A DNA stretch of 64,000 nucleotides. Source: Vibrio hyugaensis. Its GTDB lineage: Bacteria > Pseudomonadota > Gammaproteobacteria > Enterobacterales > Vibrionaceae. The position numbers and the translations under genes were made by a program. Below, piece after piece: positions 29,853 through 42,628 of this stretch (positions are counted from its first letter, which is position 1; each line of letters starts with the position of its first letter). The stretch covers positions 2,728,001-2,792,000 of the forward strand of contig NZ_CP025794.1 in NCBI RefSeq assembly GCF_002906655.1. The letters run 5' to 3'. The notes under the pieces are model-generated. The model worked only from the letters and a program-made list of their open reading frames with translations. It was not told the DNA's origin and did no database searches.

Positions 29853-32072
29853 ATGGTTGCGGTAAGAAGCGCGCATTTAAACCAAGATGAACAGTTTGAA
29901 CTCGAAACCTGGGTGGCTAGTCTAGGGCAAGAGAAGAACACAGCGAAACGCTTAATTGAAGTGTATCGTGATTGCCAGTCGATTTTGGCGAACCACGAGC
30001 AGGCGGAGCTTTTGTTGTGGCGTGGACGAGAGATGATCGAAATCTTGATCACCTTGTCGATGGACAAAGCGACACTCGTCGCAGCGCAACTGTTCCCTTT
30101 GGTCTCAAGCGGTGCTTTTGATAGAGAGCTCCTTGAGGAAAAATACAGCAAAGAAATCATTAAGCTGATCGATGGCGTCGACGAAATGGCGGCAATTGGT
30201 CAACTGAATGTAACAATGGATGGTGGTGCTGCCTCGTCTCAAGTAGATAACGTTCGTCGTATGTTGTTGGCCATGGTGGATGATTTCCGCTGCGTGGTCA
30301 TCAAGCTGGCGGAACGTATCTGCAACCTGATTGAAGTAAAAAAAGCGCCGGACGAAGTTCGTCGTGCAGCGGCAAAAGAGTGTGCAAACATTTATGCGCC
30401 TCTGGCAAACCGCCTTGGTATTGGTCAGCTGAAGTGGGAAATCGAAGATTACGCCTTCCGCTACCAACAACCAGAAACCTACAAGCAAATCGCGAAGCAA
30501 TTGGCTGAGCGTCGTATTGTCCGTGAACAATACATCAAAGACTTTGTCGACGACCTTACCCAAGAAATGACCGTATGCGGCATCAACGCAGAAGTCAGTG
30601 GTCGTCCAAAGCACATCTACAGTATCTGGCGCAAAATGCAGAAGAAGAGTCTGGCGTTTGATGAATTGTTTGACGTACGTGCGGTACGTATCATCGCTGA
30701 CAAACTTCAAGACTGTTATGCCGCTCTAGGTGTGGTTCACACCAAATACAAACACCTGCCAAGCGAGTTTGACGACTATGTAGCAAACCCGAAACCAAAT
30801 GGCTATCAGTCCATCCATACCGTAATTCTTGGCCCTGAAGGCAAGACCATCGAGATCCAGATTCGTACTAAAGAGATGCACGAAGACTCGGAGCTAGGTG
30901 TTGCAGCGCACTGGAAATACAAAGAAGGCGCAAGCAGCCGCAGCGGTTACGATGAGAAGATCACGTGGCTACGTAAGCTACTGGATTGGCAAGAAGAGAT
31001 GTCCGACTCTGGCGAGATGTTGGATGAGCTGCGTAGTCAGGTATTTGATGACCGTGTGTATGCCTTTACCCCACGTGGCGATGTTGTCGACCTACCAATG
31101 GGTGCAACCCCGTTAGACTTCGCTTACCACATTCACTCAGAAGTGGGGCATCGTTGTATCGGTGCCAAAGTAGCGGGTCGTATCGTACCGTTCACCCATA
31201 AACTGCAAATGGGCGATCAGGTTGAAATCATCACCCAGAAAGAACCAAACCCTTCACGAGACTGGTTAAACCCGTCGCTAGGCTTTGTTACTTCAAGCCG
31301 AGCGCGTGCGAAGATCAACGCATGGTTCCGCAAGCAAAGCCGTGAGAAGAACCTAGAAGCGGGTCGTGAAATTCTAGAGCACGAACTAGCGAAAATCGGC
31401 GCGACACTGAAAGATGCTGATAACTACGCGCTGAAACGCTTTAACGTTAATAGTGCCGATGAATTGTATGTTGGTATTGGTAGTGGTGACTTGCGTATCA
31501 ACCAAATCATCAACCACATCAACGCATTGGTAAACAAACCAACCGCGGAAGAGGAAGACCAGCAAGCGCTAGAAAAACTTCAAGAAGCAGAAAATCGCGC
31601 GCCAGCACAAAGTCGTCCGAAGAAAGATGCGGTCGTAGTCGAAGGTGTCGATAACCTAATGACACACCTAGCACGTTGTTGTCAGCCGATCCCAGGTGAT
31701 GAGATTGCAGGTTACATCACCCAAGGTCGCGGTATTTCGGTCCACCGCAGTGACTGTGAGCAACTAGAGGAGCTTCGTCATCACGCACCAGAGCGTATCA
31801 TTGATACCGTTTGGGGCAGCGGCTTTGTCGGCTCTTACATCTTGACGGTTCGTGTTGAAGCAATGGAACGTGGCGGTCTGCTAAAAGACATCACAACGCT
31901 ATTTGCGAACGAGAAAATCAAAGTCACCAGCATGAAGAGTCGTGTCGATTACCGCACGCAAATGTCGATCATGGACTTTGACCTTGAAGTGACCAATCTT
32001 GAAGTGTTCTCACGCGTTTCGAAACGTGTTGAGCAGATCAAGGATGTAATGTCGGTAAAACGCCTCGGCTAA
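29853..32072 (+). CDS. relA: GTP pyrophosphokinase RelA
   Basis: Ribosome-bound (p)ppGpp synthetase activated by uncharged tRNA. Domain order: degenerate HD hydrolase domain (1-200), synthetase (about 240-390; ELFDVRAVRIIAD, GYQSIHTVILGP), TGS (VYAFTPRGDVVDLPMGATPL), zinc-finger/conserved-Cys segment (HLARCCQPIPGDEIAGYI) and C-terminal ACT/RRM. 739 residues (E. coli 744). It lacks the HDxxED hydrolase site expected in SpoT. A YtfK homologue that may act on the other synthetase lies at 10.7 kb. Confidence 0.97.
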   Translation: MVAVRSAHLNQDEQFELETWVASLGQEKNTAKRLIEVYRDCQSILANHEQAELLLWRGREMIEILITLSMDKATLVAAQLFPLVSSGAFDRELLEEKYSKEIIKLIDGVDEMAAIGQLNVTMDGGAASSQVDNVRRMLLAMVDDFRCVVIKLAERICNLIEVKKAPDEVRRAAAKECANIYAPLANRLGIGQLKWEIEDYAFRYQQPETYKQIAKQLAERRIVREQYIKDFVDDLTQEMTVCGINAEVSGRPKHIYSIWRKMQKKSLAFDELFDVRAVRIIADKLQDCYAALGVVHTKYKHLPSEFDDYVANPKPNGYQSIHTVILGPEGKTIEIQIRTKEMHEDSELGVAAHWKYKEGASSRSGYDEKITWLRKLLDWQEEMSDSGEMLDELRSQVFDDRVYAFTPRGDVVDLPMGATPLDFAYHIHSEVGHRCIGAKVAGRIVPFTHKLQMGDQVEIITQKEPNPSRDWLNPSLGFVTSSRARAKINAWFRKQSREKNLEAGREILEHELAKIGATLKDADNYALKRFNVNSADELYVGIGSGDLRINQIINHINALVNKPTAEEEDQQALEKLQEAENRAPAQSRPKKDAVVVEGVDNLMTHLARCCQPIPGDEIAGYITQGRGISVHRSDCEQLEELRHHAPERIIDTVWGSGFVGSYILTVRVEAMERGGLLKDITTLFANEKIKVTSMKSRVDYRTQMSIMDFDLEVTNLEVFSRVSKRVEQIKDVMSVKRLG

Positions 32073-32079
32073 AATTCTC

Positions 32080-32192
32080 GTCATACTTGAAGCTGATAGC
32101 GTTGTTGCCTGCGCTCACTCGCTCCATCACATAGGCAAGCTATGCTCAGGAGTCTCGCTCGCTTGCCGCCTAGCTACAGCTTCAATTATTTA
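32080..32192. repeat. Palindromic repeat element downstream of relA
   Basis: ATACTTGAAGCTG at 32084-32096 is mirrored by CAGCTTCAATTAT at 32177-32189 (11 of 13 positions pair). The inner part is GC-rich and also partly self-complementary (CTCACTCGCTCC with GAGTCTCGCTCGC-like arms). The size and structure suit a non-autonomous dispersed repeat; I recall similar sequences in many Vibrio intergenic regions, which needs a genome search. It is followed by the relA terminator. Confidence 0.6.
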
Positions 32193-32213
32193 GAGAATTG
32201 ATCAACATATAAC

Positions 32214-32248
32214 AAAGGTGAGTGGTTTTGGCTGCTCACCTTTTTCTT
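32214..32248 (+). terminator. Terminator after relA
   Basis: AAAGGTGAG and CTCACCTTT form the stem with a T-rich tail. Confidence 0.8.
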
Positions 32249-32278
32249 TAGATAGAAAGGTTTAAAGGAACAGAGAAA

Positions 32279-33076
32279 ATGAGTCATCCAATTGAACAGT
32301 TAGAACAAATCATGGCGAAGTTGCGTGACCCAGACGGCGGTTGCCCATGGGACTTAAAGCAGACCTTCGACACCATTGTTCCGCACACCATTGAAGAAAC
32401 CTACGAGGTGGTGGATGCGATTCAAAACCGTGATTGGCCGAACTTGCAAGAAGAGTTGGGTGACTTATTGTTCCAAGTGATTTTCTACAGCCAAATGGCA
32501 AAAGAACAGGGGCTGTTTGATTTTTCTGACGTCGTCGAAACTGTGAATGAAAAACTGACTCGTCGTCATCCTCATGTTTTTTCTGATGTTGAGTTTGAAT
32601 CTGATGAAGAAATTACCGCTAATTGGGAGGCGGAAAAAGCCAAAGAAAAAGCACAAGTAGGCAAAGCTGAAGAAAGTATTCTAGACTCAATACCGAACTC
32701 TCTACCTGCGCTTTCTCGTGCTACAAAAATTCAAAAGAAATGCGCTAAATATGGTTTTGATTGGGACTCTCTGGGTCCTGTAGTCGGGAAGGTACAAGAG
32801 GAAATTGAAGAAGTGATGGAAGAGGCGCTTCAAGTCAACCCCGATGAAACCAAGGTAGAGCTTGAGTTGGGGGACTTATTATTTGCGACCGTCAACCTAT
32901 CTCGTCACTTAGGCAAAGACCCTGAAGTCGCTTTGGCCAAAGCAAATCTAAAGTTCTCAAGACGCTTTAAAGGCGTGGAAACTAAAGTTGCAGCGCACGG
33001 TAAGCAACTCACAGACTTTACTCTAGATGAACTCGATTCGATGTGGGATGAAGTGAAACGAGAAGAGCAAAGCTGA
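32279..33076 (+). CDS. mazG: Nucleoside triphosphate pyrophosphohydrolase MazG
   Basis: Hydrolyses (d)NTPs to monophosphates; in E. coli it lowers (p)ppGpp effects downstream of relA. Two MazG repeats are visible: [20 protein letters not shown] with [17 protein letters not shown] in the first half, and [11 protein letters not shown] with [18 protein letters not shown] in the second. 265 residues (E. coli 263). Follows relA, but the relA terminator and the repeat element separate them; mazEF, present here in E. coli, is absent. Confidence 0.95.
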   Translation: MSHPIEQLEQIMAKLRDPDGGCPWDLKQTFDTIVPHTIEETYEVVDAIQNRDWPNLQEELGDLLFQVIFYSQMAKEQGLFDFSDVVETVNEKLTRRHPHVFSDVEFESDEEITANWEAEKAKEKAQVGKAEESILDSIPNSLPALSRATKIQKKCAKYGFDWDSLGPVVGKVQEEIEEVMEEALQVNPDETKVELELGDLLFATVNLSRHLGKDPEVALAKANLKFSRRFKGVETKVAAHGKQLTDFTLDELDSMWDEVKREEQS

Positions 33077-33127
33077 AATTGCATGAATACTCGACTTTGA
33101 TTTGAAGCAAAAAATAAAAAATTCCGG

Positions 33128-33143
33128 TGTGATAGATTTCACG
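33128..33143. promoter_or_regulatory. CRP-like site upstream of pyrG
   Basis: TGTGA-TAGATT-TCACG matches the CRP consensus TGTGA-N6-TCACA in 9 of 10 fixed positions. It lies 85-100 bases upstream of pyrG in the mazG-pyrG gap. Confidence 0.45.
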
Positions 33144-33155
33144 TTGTGGCGTTAA

Positions 33156-36248
<3,093 letters not shown>

Positions 36249-36564
36249 TTTAGGTTTCTAAATTATTAGCTTAACGCTTTAAAAAAACGCCTCGCATTTG
36301 CGGGGCGTTTTTGTGTCTGGAGTACGGAAACGCTTCGCTTAGATAGATGGGAGCTAACTTTGCTTTTTGATGTCTTTCGTTAACGTTCATTTGTCATCCC
36401 CTAGAACGACGAAGGAGAGAGTAGGGAATCTCTTTGTTTCATTTTGCTGCTTTTTTCCTGTAAGGAGCGTGTGAGTCTCTTTTTCTGCCCTAGAGCCAAC
36501 CACGCATTTATGCTATATATGTCACCTTATCTAATCCCTTCCGGTACAGAATGTTAGCAGCGAT
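36249..36564. other. eno-ftsB intergenic region
   Basis: Holds the eno terminator (36281-36312), a stretch near 36390-36440 (TCATCCCCTAG, then GTAGGGAATCTCTT) that resembles a dispersed Vibrio repeat known to me only from memory, and the ftsB promoter region near the right end. No gene seen. Confidence 0.5.
36281..36312 (+). terminator. Terminator after eno
   Basis: AAAACGCCTCGC and GCGGGGCGTTTTT pair around ATTT (one G-T pair), with a T5 tail. Confidence 0.88.
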
Positions 36565-36846
36565 ATGCGAATCTTTGTTTTAGCCCTTACGTTACTGTTT
36601 GGCTGGCTCCAATATACCCTATGGTTTGGCAAAAACGGGGTAACTGACTACTACACAGTAGAAGATGAAATTGAAGTGCAGCAACAAGTGAACAGCAAGC
36701 TGCAAGCTCGTAATAATGAGATGTTCGCAGAAATTGATGACCTGAGACAAGGTCTTGATGCGATTGAAGAACGTGCGCGTCATGAGTTAGGTTTGGTCAA
36801 AGATGGCGAGACTTTCTATCGTATTATTGACGAGGACGAGCAATAA
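36565..36846 (+). CDS. ftsB: Cell division protein FtsB
   Basis: Bitopic septal protein of the FtsQ-FtsL-FtsB complex. One N-terminal membrane segment ([20 protein letters not shown]), then a periplasmic coiled coil ([20 protein letters not shown]) and the conserved [18 protein letters not shown]. 93 residues (E. coli 103). Ends one base before ispD begins; the ftsB-ispD-ispF-truD-surE-pcm-nlpD-rpoS order is the gamma-proteobacterial one. Confidence 0.95.
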   Translation: MRIFVLALTLLFGWLQYTLWFGKNGVTDYYTVEDEIEVQQQVNSKLQARNNEMFAEIDDLRQGLDAIEERARHELGLVKDGETFYRIIDEDEQ

Positions 36847-36847
36847 C

Positions 36848-37555
36848 ATGCCAGAACTGTTTTCAGCTCATATTGCTATTGTACCTGCGGCCGGTGTCGG
36901 CAGCCGTATGAAGGCTGATCGCCCTAAGCAATATCTCTTAATTGACGGAAAAGCGGTATTAGAGCACACAGTAGAGAAGCTGCTTTCTCATCCAAGGATC
37001 TCTAAAGTCGTGATCGCAATTACCGATGGCGACCCTTATTACCCTGAATTGAACATTGCTCAGCACCCAGACGTGATTTGCGTGTCTGGTGGCAAAGAAA
37101 GGGCGGATTCGGTCTTATCGGGGCTAAACTATGTAAGTACACATTTCGAGAGCGAGTGGGTATTGGTCCATGACGCGGCGAGACCTTGTGTACTAACGTC
37201 TGATATTGATCGTCTGATCGACGTTTGTTGCGAGCATCAAACTGGTGGCATCCTTGCTTCGCCAGTGAGAGACACGATGAAGCGCGCCAATACGGCACAA
37301 GATATCGATCATACGGTAGAAAGAGAAGCATTGTGGCATGCACTTACCCCACAAATGTTTAAAACTCAACAATTAACACGAGCGCTGACTGACGCACTAG
37401 AACAAGGTGCAACCATTACCGATGAAGCTTCGGCTTTGGAATGGTTAGGCGAAACGCCTGCTTTGGTTCAAGGTAATGCGAATAACATAAAAATTACTCA
37501 GCCAGAAGACCTCGCGTTAGCCGAGTTTTACCTAAGCCGTGAGCACGGCGAGTAA
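36848..37555 (+). CDS. ispD: 2-C-methyl-D-erythritol 4-phosphate cytidylyltransferase
   Basis: Third step of the MEP isoprenoid pathway: MEP plus CTP to CDP-ME. Seen: [20 protein letters not shown] (nucleotide binding), [11 protein letters not shown], and [14 protein letters not shown] near the C-terminus. I chose ATG 36848 ([10 protein letters not shown]), directly after the ftsB stop; the longer frame overlaps ftsB. 235 residues (E. coli 236). ispF follows 14 bases later. Confidence 0.96.
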   Translation: MPELFSAHIAIVPAAGVGSRMKADRPKQYLLIDGKAVLEHTVEKLLSHPRISKVVIAITDGDPYYPELNIAQHPDVICVSGGKERADSVLSGLNYVSTHFESEWVLVHDAARPCVLTSDIDRLIDVCCEHQTGGILASPVRDTMKRANTAQDIDHTVEREALWHALTPQMFKTQQLTRALTDALEQGATITDEASALEWLGETPALVQGNANNIKITQPEDLALAEFYLSREHGE

Positions 37556-37569
37556 ACAAAGGATAGAAA

Positions 37570-38046
37570 ATGATTCGAATTGGTCATGGTTTCGATGTAC
37601 ACAAATTTGGTGGTGAAGGCCCGGTGATTATCGGTGGTGTCGCTGTTCCTTACGAACAAGGGTTGATTGCCCACTCAGATGGTGATGTGGCACTTCATGC
37701 ATTGAGCGATGCACTGCTTGGTGCTATTGCTGCCGGAGATATTGGCCGTCACTTCCCAGATACCGATGATAAGTGGAAAGGGGCTGATAGCCGCGAACTG
37801 CTTAAAGATGTCTATCGCCGGGTGAAAGAACAAGGCTATCGATTAGGAAACGCTGACATCACCATCATGGCACAAGCGCCTAAAATGGCACCGCATATTG
37901 ACGCAATGTGTGCCACGATTGCTGAAGACTTGGAAACCGATATCAGTAATATAAACGTAAAGGCGACGACGACAGAACGTCTCGGTTTTACTGGACGCAA
38001 AGAAGGCATTGCAACGGAAGCAGTTGTACTTCTCTTTAAGCAATAA
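37570..38046 (+). CDS. ispF: 2-C-methyl-D-erythritol 2,4-cyclodiphosphate synthase
   Basis: Cyclises CDP-ME 2-phosphate to ME-cPP in the MEP pathway. Zinc-binding GHGFDVHKF at residues 5-13 and [37 protein letters not shown] near the C-terminus. 158 residues (E. coli 159). In the same transcript as ispD, so steps 3 and 5 are made together. Confidence 0.97.
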   Translation: MIRIGHGFDVHKFGGEGPVIIGGVAVPYEQGLIAHSDGDVALHALSDALLGAIAAGDIGRHFPDTDDKWKGADSRELLKDVYRRVKEQGYRLGNADITIMAQAPKMAPHIDAMCATIAEDLETDISNINVKATTTERLGFTGRKEGIATEAVVLLFKQ

Positions 38047-38092
38047 CCTAGCAATTTGCTCCTCAGTGCTGCATTAGCAGTGGAAAAACATC

Positions 38093-39136
38093 ATGTCAGA
38101 CATTTTATCTTCATTGGCCTACCTTACGGGTAAGCCTGTTGCATCAGCAAAAATCAAAGCGCAACCAGAACACTTTCAGGTTCGCGAAGATTTAGGCTTT
38201 GCCTTTACAGGTGAAGGCGAACACCTAATGGTTCGCATTCGTAAAACGGGTGAGAACACCAGCTTTGTTGCCAACGAGTTGGCTAAAGCATGTGGTGTTA
38301 AGTCGAAAGACGTTAGCTGGGCGGGTCTTAAAGACCGTCACGCTGTGACTGAACAATGGCTAAGTGTTCATTTACCGAAAGGTGAAACACCAGATTTTTC
38401 AGCATTTTTGGCGCAATACCCAAGTATCGAAATTCTGGCAACAGATCGTCACAATAAAAAACTACGTCCTGGTGACCTAGTAGGGAACGAGTTCGTGGTT
38501 ACTTTGTCTGAAGTGACAGATGTAGCGGATGTTGAGCAACGCCTTGAAAAAGTGAAACAAGTTGGCGTGCCGAACTACTTTGGTAGTCAGCGTTTTGGTA
38601 ACGATGGCAACAACCTAGAAGAAGCTCGTCGTTGGGGCCGCGAAAACGTTCGTACGCGCAACCAAAACAAGCGCAGCATGTATTTGTCGGCGGCTCGCTC
38701 GTGGATCTTCAACCGCATCGTTTCAGCTCGTTTAGAAAACGGCGTGTTTGATGCTTTTATCGATGGTGATGTGGCTCTGACAAGTTCTGGTACTCAGTTG
38801 ATTGATGCAAGCAACATGGCTGATCTACAGGCACAATTTGCTCAGGGCGAAGTGGCTATTACTGCAGCGCTAGCTGGAGACAATGCACTTCCAACTCAAA
38901 CAGATGCATTAGCCTTGGAGCAGCCTTTCTTGGATGAAGAACCCGATTTAATGGCATTAATTCGTGGGAATCGTATGCGTCACGACCGTCGTGATATTGC
39001 ACTTAAACCTCAAGACTTAGCTTGGACGGTGGATGGCAACAATATTACGTTGATCTTCTCGCTAGATGCCGGTTCGTTTGCGACCTCTATCGTACGCGAG
39101 TTGGTTATCGAGGAAAAAGTAGAAAGAGAATATTAA
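38093..39136 (+). CDS. truD: tRNA pseudouridine(13) synthase TruD
   Basis: Forms pseudouridine 13 in tRNA-Glu and others. The catalytic Asp is in [19 protein letters not shown], followed by the TRUD domain ([19 protein letters not shown]). 347 residues (E. coli 349). The stop codon overlaps the surE ATG by one base (TAATG), so the two are probably translationally coupled. Confidence 0.95.
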   Translation: MSDILSSLAYLTGKPVASAKIKAQPEHFQVREDLGFAFTGEGEHLMVRIRKTGENTSFVANELAKACGVKSKDVSWAGLKDRHAVTEQWLSVHLPKGETPDFSAFLAQYPSIEILATDRHNKKLRPGDLVGNEFVVTLSEVTDVADVEQRLEKVKQVGVPNYFGSQRFGNDGNNLEEARRWGRENVRTRNQNKRSMYLSAARSWIFNRIVSARLENGVFDAFIDGDVALTSSGTQLIDASNMADLQAQFAQGEVAITAALAGDNALPTQTDALALEQPFLDEEPDLMALIRGNRMRHDRRDIALKPQDLAWTVDGNNITLIFSLDAGSFATSIVRELVIEEKVEREY

Positions 39137-39912
39137 TGGAAATGGATTCACCAAACGCGAAGCCATTAAGAGTACTGCTCAGTAATGACGACGGCGTTCA
39201 TGCTCAAGGAATTCATGCGCTTGCTGATGAGCTAAAAAGTATTGCTGAGGTGACGATTGTGGCACCAGATCGAAACCGGTCTGGTGCTTCGAACTCACTG
39301 ACGTTAGAGCAGCCTCTGAGAGTAAATGAAATCGCACCCAACACCTTCTCTGTGCAAGGCACCCCGACAGATTGTGTTCACTTTGCATTGAATGAATTGA
39401 TGAAAGGCGATTTACCAGACTTGGTTCTCACTGGGATAAATCATGGCGCAAACCTTGGCGATGATGTCTTATATTCAGGAACGGTTGCCGCAGCGATGGA
39501 AGGGCACTTTCTTGGCGTTCAATCTGTCGCTTTTTCGTTGGTGGGTAAACAGAACTTTGCAGCTGCGGCAAAAATTGCCCGCCAGCTAGTTGAACAGCAT
39601 TTGGTTAGGCCGATCCCGACCAACCGCTTACTGAACGTCAATGTTCCTGATTTACCACTAGAACAATTAGGTGAGATTGAAGTGACACGCTTAGGTGCCC
39701 GTCATCATGCCGAGAATATGATCAAGCAACAGGACCCACGTGGTCATGATATTTATTGGTTAGGTCCTCCGGGTAAAGAGCAAGATGCCGGAGAGGGCAC
39801 CGATTTTTATGCGATTGAACATGGTCGAGTCTCAATCACCCCACTGCAAGTTGATCTCACTGCTCATGAGTCTTTGCGTGCGATGGACAGTTGGTTAAAG
39901 GAAGAGAAGTAA
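39136..39912 (+). CDS. surE: 5'/3'-nucleotidase SurE
   Basis: Metal-dependent nucleotidase that acts on 5'- and 3'-nucleotides and exopolyphosphate; linked to stationary-phase survival. Metal site [16 protein letters not shown], then [14 protein letters not shown] and [22 protein letters not shown] 39136 ([13 protein letters not shown]) overlaps the truD stop; 39142 is a possible alternative. 258 residues (E. coli 253). Its own stop overlaps pcm in the same TAATG fashion. Confidence 0.96.
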   Translation: MEMDSPNAKPLRVLLSNDDGVHAQGIHALADELKSIAEVTIVAPDRNRSGASNSLTLEQPLRVNEIAPNTFSVQGTPTDCVHFALNELMKGDLPDLVLTGINHGANLGDDVLYSGTVAAAMEGHFLGVQSVAFSLVGKQNFAAAAKIARQLVEQHLVRPIPTNRLLNVNVPDLPLEQLGEIEVTRLGARHHAENMIKQQDPRGHDIYWLGPPGKEQDAGEGTDFYAIEHGRVSITPLQVDLTAHESLRAMDSWLKEEK

Positions 39913-40538
39913 TGAGTAACCCACATGCTGACAGGTTGATAGCGTTTCTTATCTCCAGTGGCATCAGTGATCAACGCGTATTGGATGCCGTGTACCGTTT
40001 GCCGCGTGAGAGTTTTGTCTCACAGGCAATGATGCACCAAGCGTACGATAACAATGCGTTACCGATTGGTCAGGGGCAAACTATTTCTCAGCCTTACATT
40101 GTTGCGAAAATGACAGAATTGCTCGATCTCAAACAAAGCAGTAATGTACTTGAGATAGGAACAGGGTCTGGTTACCAAACTGCTGTACTTGCTCAGATTG
40201 TTGATCATGTTTATTCGGTTGAGCGGATTAAATCTCTTCAATGGGATGCAAAGCGTCGCCTTAAGCAACTCGATATCTACAATGTATCAACGAAGCATGG
40301 TGATGGCTGGCTTGGGTGGGAAGCGAAAGGTCCCTTTGATGCAATCATCGTTACTGCCGCTGCTGAAACTATTCCTCAAGCACTTTTGTCGCAGCTTAAA
40401 GAAGGTGGAAAGATGATCATACCTGTCGGTGAAGATGAGCAACAGTTATTAAAAATTGAACGTAAGGGTGAACAATTCCTTTCTACCGTGGTAGAAATGG
40501 TAAGGTTTGTGCCATTAGTTGCAGGCGATTTGGCTTAA
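39912..40538 (+). CDS. pcm: Protein-L-isoaspartate O-methyltransferase
   Basis: Uses SAM to methylate isoaspartyl residues in aged proteins, starting their repair. SAM motif [18 protein letters not shown], acceptor-site segment [19 protein letters not shown], and [20 protein letters not shown] 39912 (MSNPHADRL) overlaps the surE stop codon. 208 residues, same as E. coli. Upstream of nlpD by 14 bases. Confidence 0.96.
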   Translation: MSNPHADRLIAFLISSGISDQRVLDAVYRLPRESFVSQAMMHQAYDNNALPIGQGQTISQPYIVAKMTELLDLKQSSNVLEIGTGSGYQTAVLAQIVDHVYSVERIKSLQWDAKRRLKQLDIYNVSTKHGDGWLGWEAKGPFDAIIVTAAAETIPQALLSQLKEGGKMIIPVGEDEQQLLKIERKGEQFLSTVVEMVRFVPLVAGDLA

Positions 40539-40552
40539 GGGTTAAAGATCAG

Positions 40553-41476
40553 GTGAATAGGTTTTTACGTCGTTTTGGTATTAGCTGTTTGTTAGCTGCG
40601 GGACTAGTAGGTTGCGCGGCCCATTCTCCTGCGCCTGTTTCTAGTTTAAACAAAGACTATTCCAGTGTAGAACGAGGCAGTTATAGAGGCAGTTACTATG
40701 AAGTAAATAAAGGAGATACGCTTTATTTCATAGCTTACGTCACAGATAAAGATGTAAATGATCTTGTTCGTTACAATGAATTGTCTGCGCCTTACACGAT
40801 TTTTCCGGGTCAGAGGCTAAAACTTTGGGCACCAAAATATGTTGCCCCTAAATACGGTCACAAAGTGGAACCCGTTGTTCCTCCTGTAGTTGCGACAAAA
40901 TCAGCGCCAGTGACTAAAACATCAACAGCGTCAAAGCCGTCAAATTCAAGTAAAAGCTCTACTCAAAAGCCTGCTACAACTACGCCTAAAGTTGCACAAA
41001 AACAGCCGCCCAAGAAGGTTGAACAATCCAAACCAAAGGAGTATGTTGGGTCAAAAGGTAATCAGAATGTTAAACCGAAACCACCAATAACTGCGGCGAA
41101 AAACGATAAAGTATCTAAGTGGTTGTGGCCTACAAAAGGGAGAGTAATTAAAAACTTTTCAGCGGGAGAACAGGGAAATAAAGGTATCGACATCGCAGGA
41201 CAGCGTGGTCAGCCTATCGTTTCAACCGCGGCCGGCACTGTTGTGTACTCAGGTAATGCGCTACGAGGTTATGGCAACCTAATTATAGTGAAGCATAACG
41301 ACAATTATTTAAGCGCATACGCACACAATGACAGATTGCTGGTATCAGAAGGACAAAGTGTCAAGAGCGGACAAAAAATCGCAACCATGGGTAGTTCTGG
41401 TTCTAAATCAGTCAAGCTCCACTTTGAAATTCGCTATCAAGGTAAATCAGTCAATCCAAAGCGCTATTTACCGTAA
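40553..41476 (+). CDS. nlpD: Murein hydrolase activator NlpD (lipoprotein)
   Basis: Outer-membrane lipoprotein that activates the amidase AmiC during septum splitting. Start GTG at 40553; lipobox GLVGC with lipidated Cys near residue 21. LysM domain at about 49-93 (YEVNKGDTLYFIAYV to YTIFPGQRLKLW), a Lys/Pro/Ser-rich linker, then an M23/LytM domain about 195-307. The LytM site is degenerate (KGIDIAG where HxxxD would be) although LHFEIRYQG remains, the expected state for NlpD, which activates and does not cut. rpoS promoter activity inside nlpD is established in E. coli. Confidence 0.94.
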   Translation: MNRFLRRFGISCLLAAGLVGCAAHSPAPVSSLNKDYSSVERGSYRGSYYEVNKGDTLYFIAYVTDKDVNDLVRYNELSAPYTIFPGQRLKLWAPKYVAPKYGHKVEPVVPPVVATKSAPVTKTSTASKPSNSSKSSTQKPATTTPKVAQKQPPKKVEQSKPKEYVGSKGNQNVKPKPPITAAKNDKVSKWLWPTKGRVIKNFSAGEQGNKGIDIAGQRGQPIVSTAAGTVVYSGNALRGYGNLIIVKHNDNYLSAYAHNDRLLVSEGQSVKSGQKIATMGSSGSKSVKLHFEIRYQGKSVNPKRYLP

Positions 41477-41555
41477 AACTTTGAATAACAACTTGCGACA
41501 TCATTTAGCGACATATTGAGTTGTTATGTTTGCTAACTCGCCAGGGGGAGGCGTT

Positions 41556-42539
41556 ATGAGTATCAGCAACACAGTAACCAAAGTTGAAGAGTTCGACTAT
41601 GACAACGCAACGACGGAAAGCGTAAATCACGAACTTGAAAAAACACCAAAAAAAGCCAAATCGACGGCTCGCGAAGAGTTCGATGCAAGCAATAAAAGCT
41701 TAGATGCAACACAGCTGTATCTAGGTGAAATTGGCTTCTCACCACTACTCACTGCAGAAGAAGAAGTACTTTACGCTCGTCGCGCGCTGCGTGGCGATGA
41801 AGCCGCTCGTAAGCGAATGATTGAAAGTAATTTGCGCCTTGTAGTGAAGATCTCTCGCCGATACAGCAACCGTGGCCTTGCTCTTCTCGATCTTATTGAA
41901 GAAGGCAACCTTGGATTGATTCGTGCGGTAGAGAAGTTCGATCCTGAACGAGGTTTTCGTTTCTCAACCTACGCGACTTGGTGGATTCGCCAAACGATTG
42001 AGCGTGCGTTGATGAATCAAACTCGCACTATTCGTCTGCCAATTCATGTGGTTAAAGAGCTTAACATTTATCTGCGTACCGCGCGTGAACTTTCTCAGAA
42101 GCTCGACCATGAACCAACGGCAGAAGAAATTGCAGCTCAGCTAGATATTCCAGTTGAAGACGTAAGTAAAATGCTTCGCCTTAACGAACGTATCAGCTCT
42201 GTCGATACTCCTATCGGTGGTGATGGCGAGAAAGCGCTACTGGATATCATTCCTGATGCAAACAATTCGGATCCTGAAGTATCCACTCAAGACGATGACA
42301 TCAAATCGTCGTTGATTGACTGGCTAGAAGAGCTAAATCCAAAACAGAAAGAAGTGCTTGCTCGTCGTTTTGGTTTACTTGGCTACGAGCCATCAACGCT
42401 TGAGGAAGTGGGACGCGAGATTGGTCTAACACGCGAACGTGTACGTCAGATTCAAGTTGAAGGTTTACGTCGATTGCGCGAAATCTTGATTAAGCAAGGT
42501 TTGAACATGGAAAACCTGTTCAACGTGGAAGTCGACTAG
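41556..42539 (+). CDS. rpoS: RNA polymerase sigma factor RpoS
   Basis: Stationary-phase and general-stress sigma factor. Seen: region 1.2 [20 protein letters not shown], region 2 [20 protein letters not shown] and [19 protein letters not shown], region 4 [21 protein letters not shown] chose ATG 41556 ([17 protein letters not shown]) with GGGGGAGG 5 bases upstream; the frame open from 41526 is longer but lacks a site. 327 residues (E. coli 330). Confidence 0.97.
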   Translation: MSISNTVTKVEEFDYDNATTESVNHELEKTPKKAKSTAREEFDASNKSLDATQLYLGEIGFSPLLTAEEEVLYARRALRGDEAARKRMIESNLRLVVKISRRYSNRGLALLDLIEEGNLGLIRAVEKFDPERGFRFSTYATWWIRQTIERALMNQTRTIRLPIHVVKELNIYLRTARELSQKLDHEPTAEEIAAQLDIPVEDVSKMLRLNERISSVDTPIGGDGEKALLDIIPDANNSDPEVSTQDDDIKSSLIDWLEELNPKQKEVLARRFGLLGYEPSTLEEVGREIGLTRERVRQIQVEGLRRLREILIKQGLNMENLFNVEVD

Positions 42540-42574
42540 AACAGTCCTGCTTTAGAGATGAATTTAGAATAAAC

Positions 42575-42603
42575 AAAAGGCTATGGGAAACCATAGCCTT
42601 TTT
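42575..42603. terminator. Bidirectional terminator rpoS / mutS
   Basis: AAAAGGCTATGG and CCATAGCCTTTTT pair around GAAA. Convergent rpoS (+) and mutS (-) end here. Confidence 0.88.
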
Positions 42604-42628
42604 GCGTTTTACTGAAGATGCGTCAGAG

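Noticed and set aside
30105..30710. 201-codon minus ORF inside relA
   Set aside because: Antisense shadow of a strongly supported gene.
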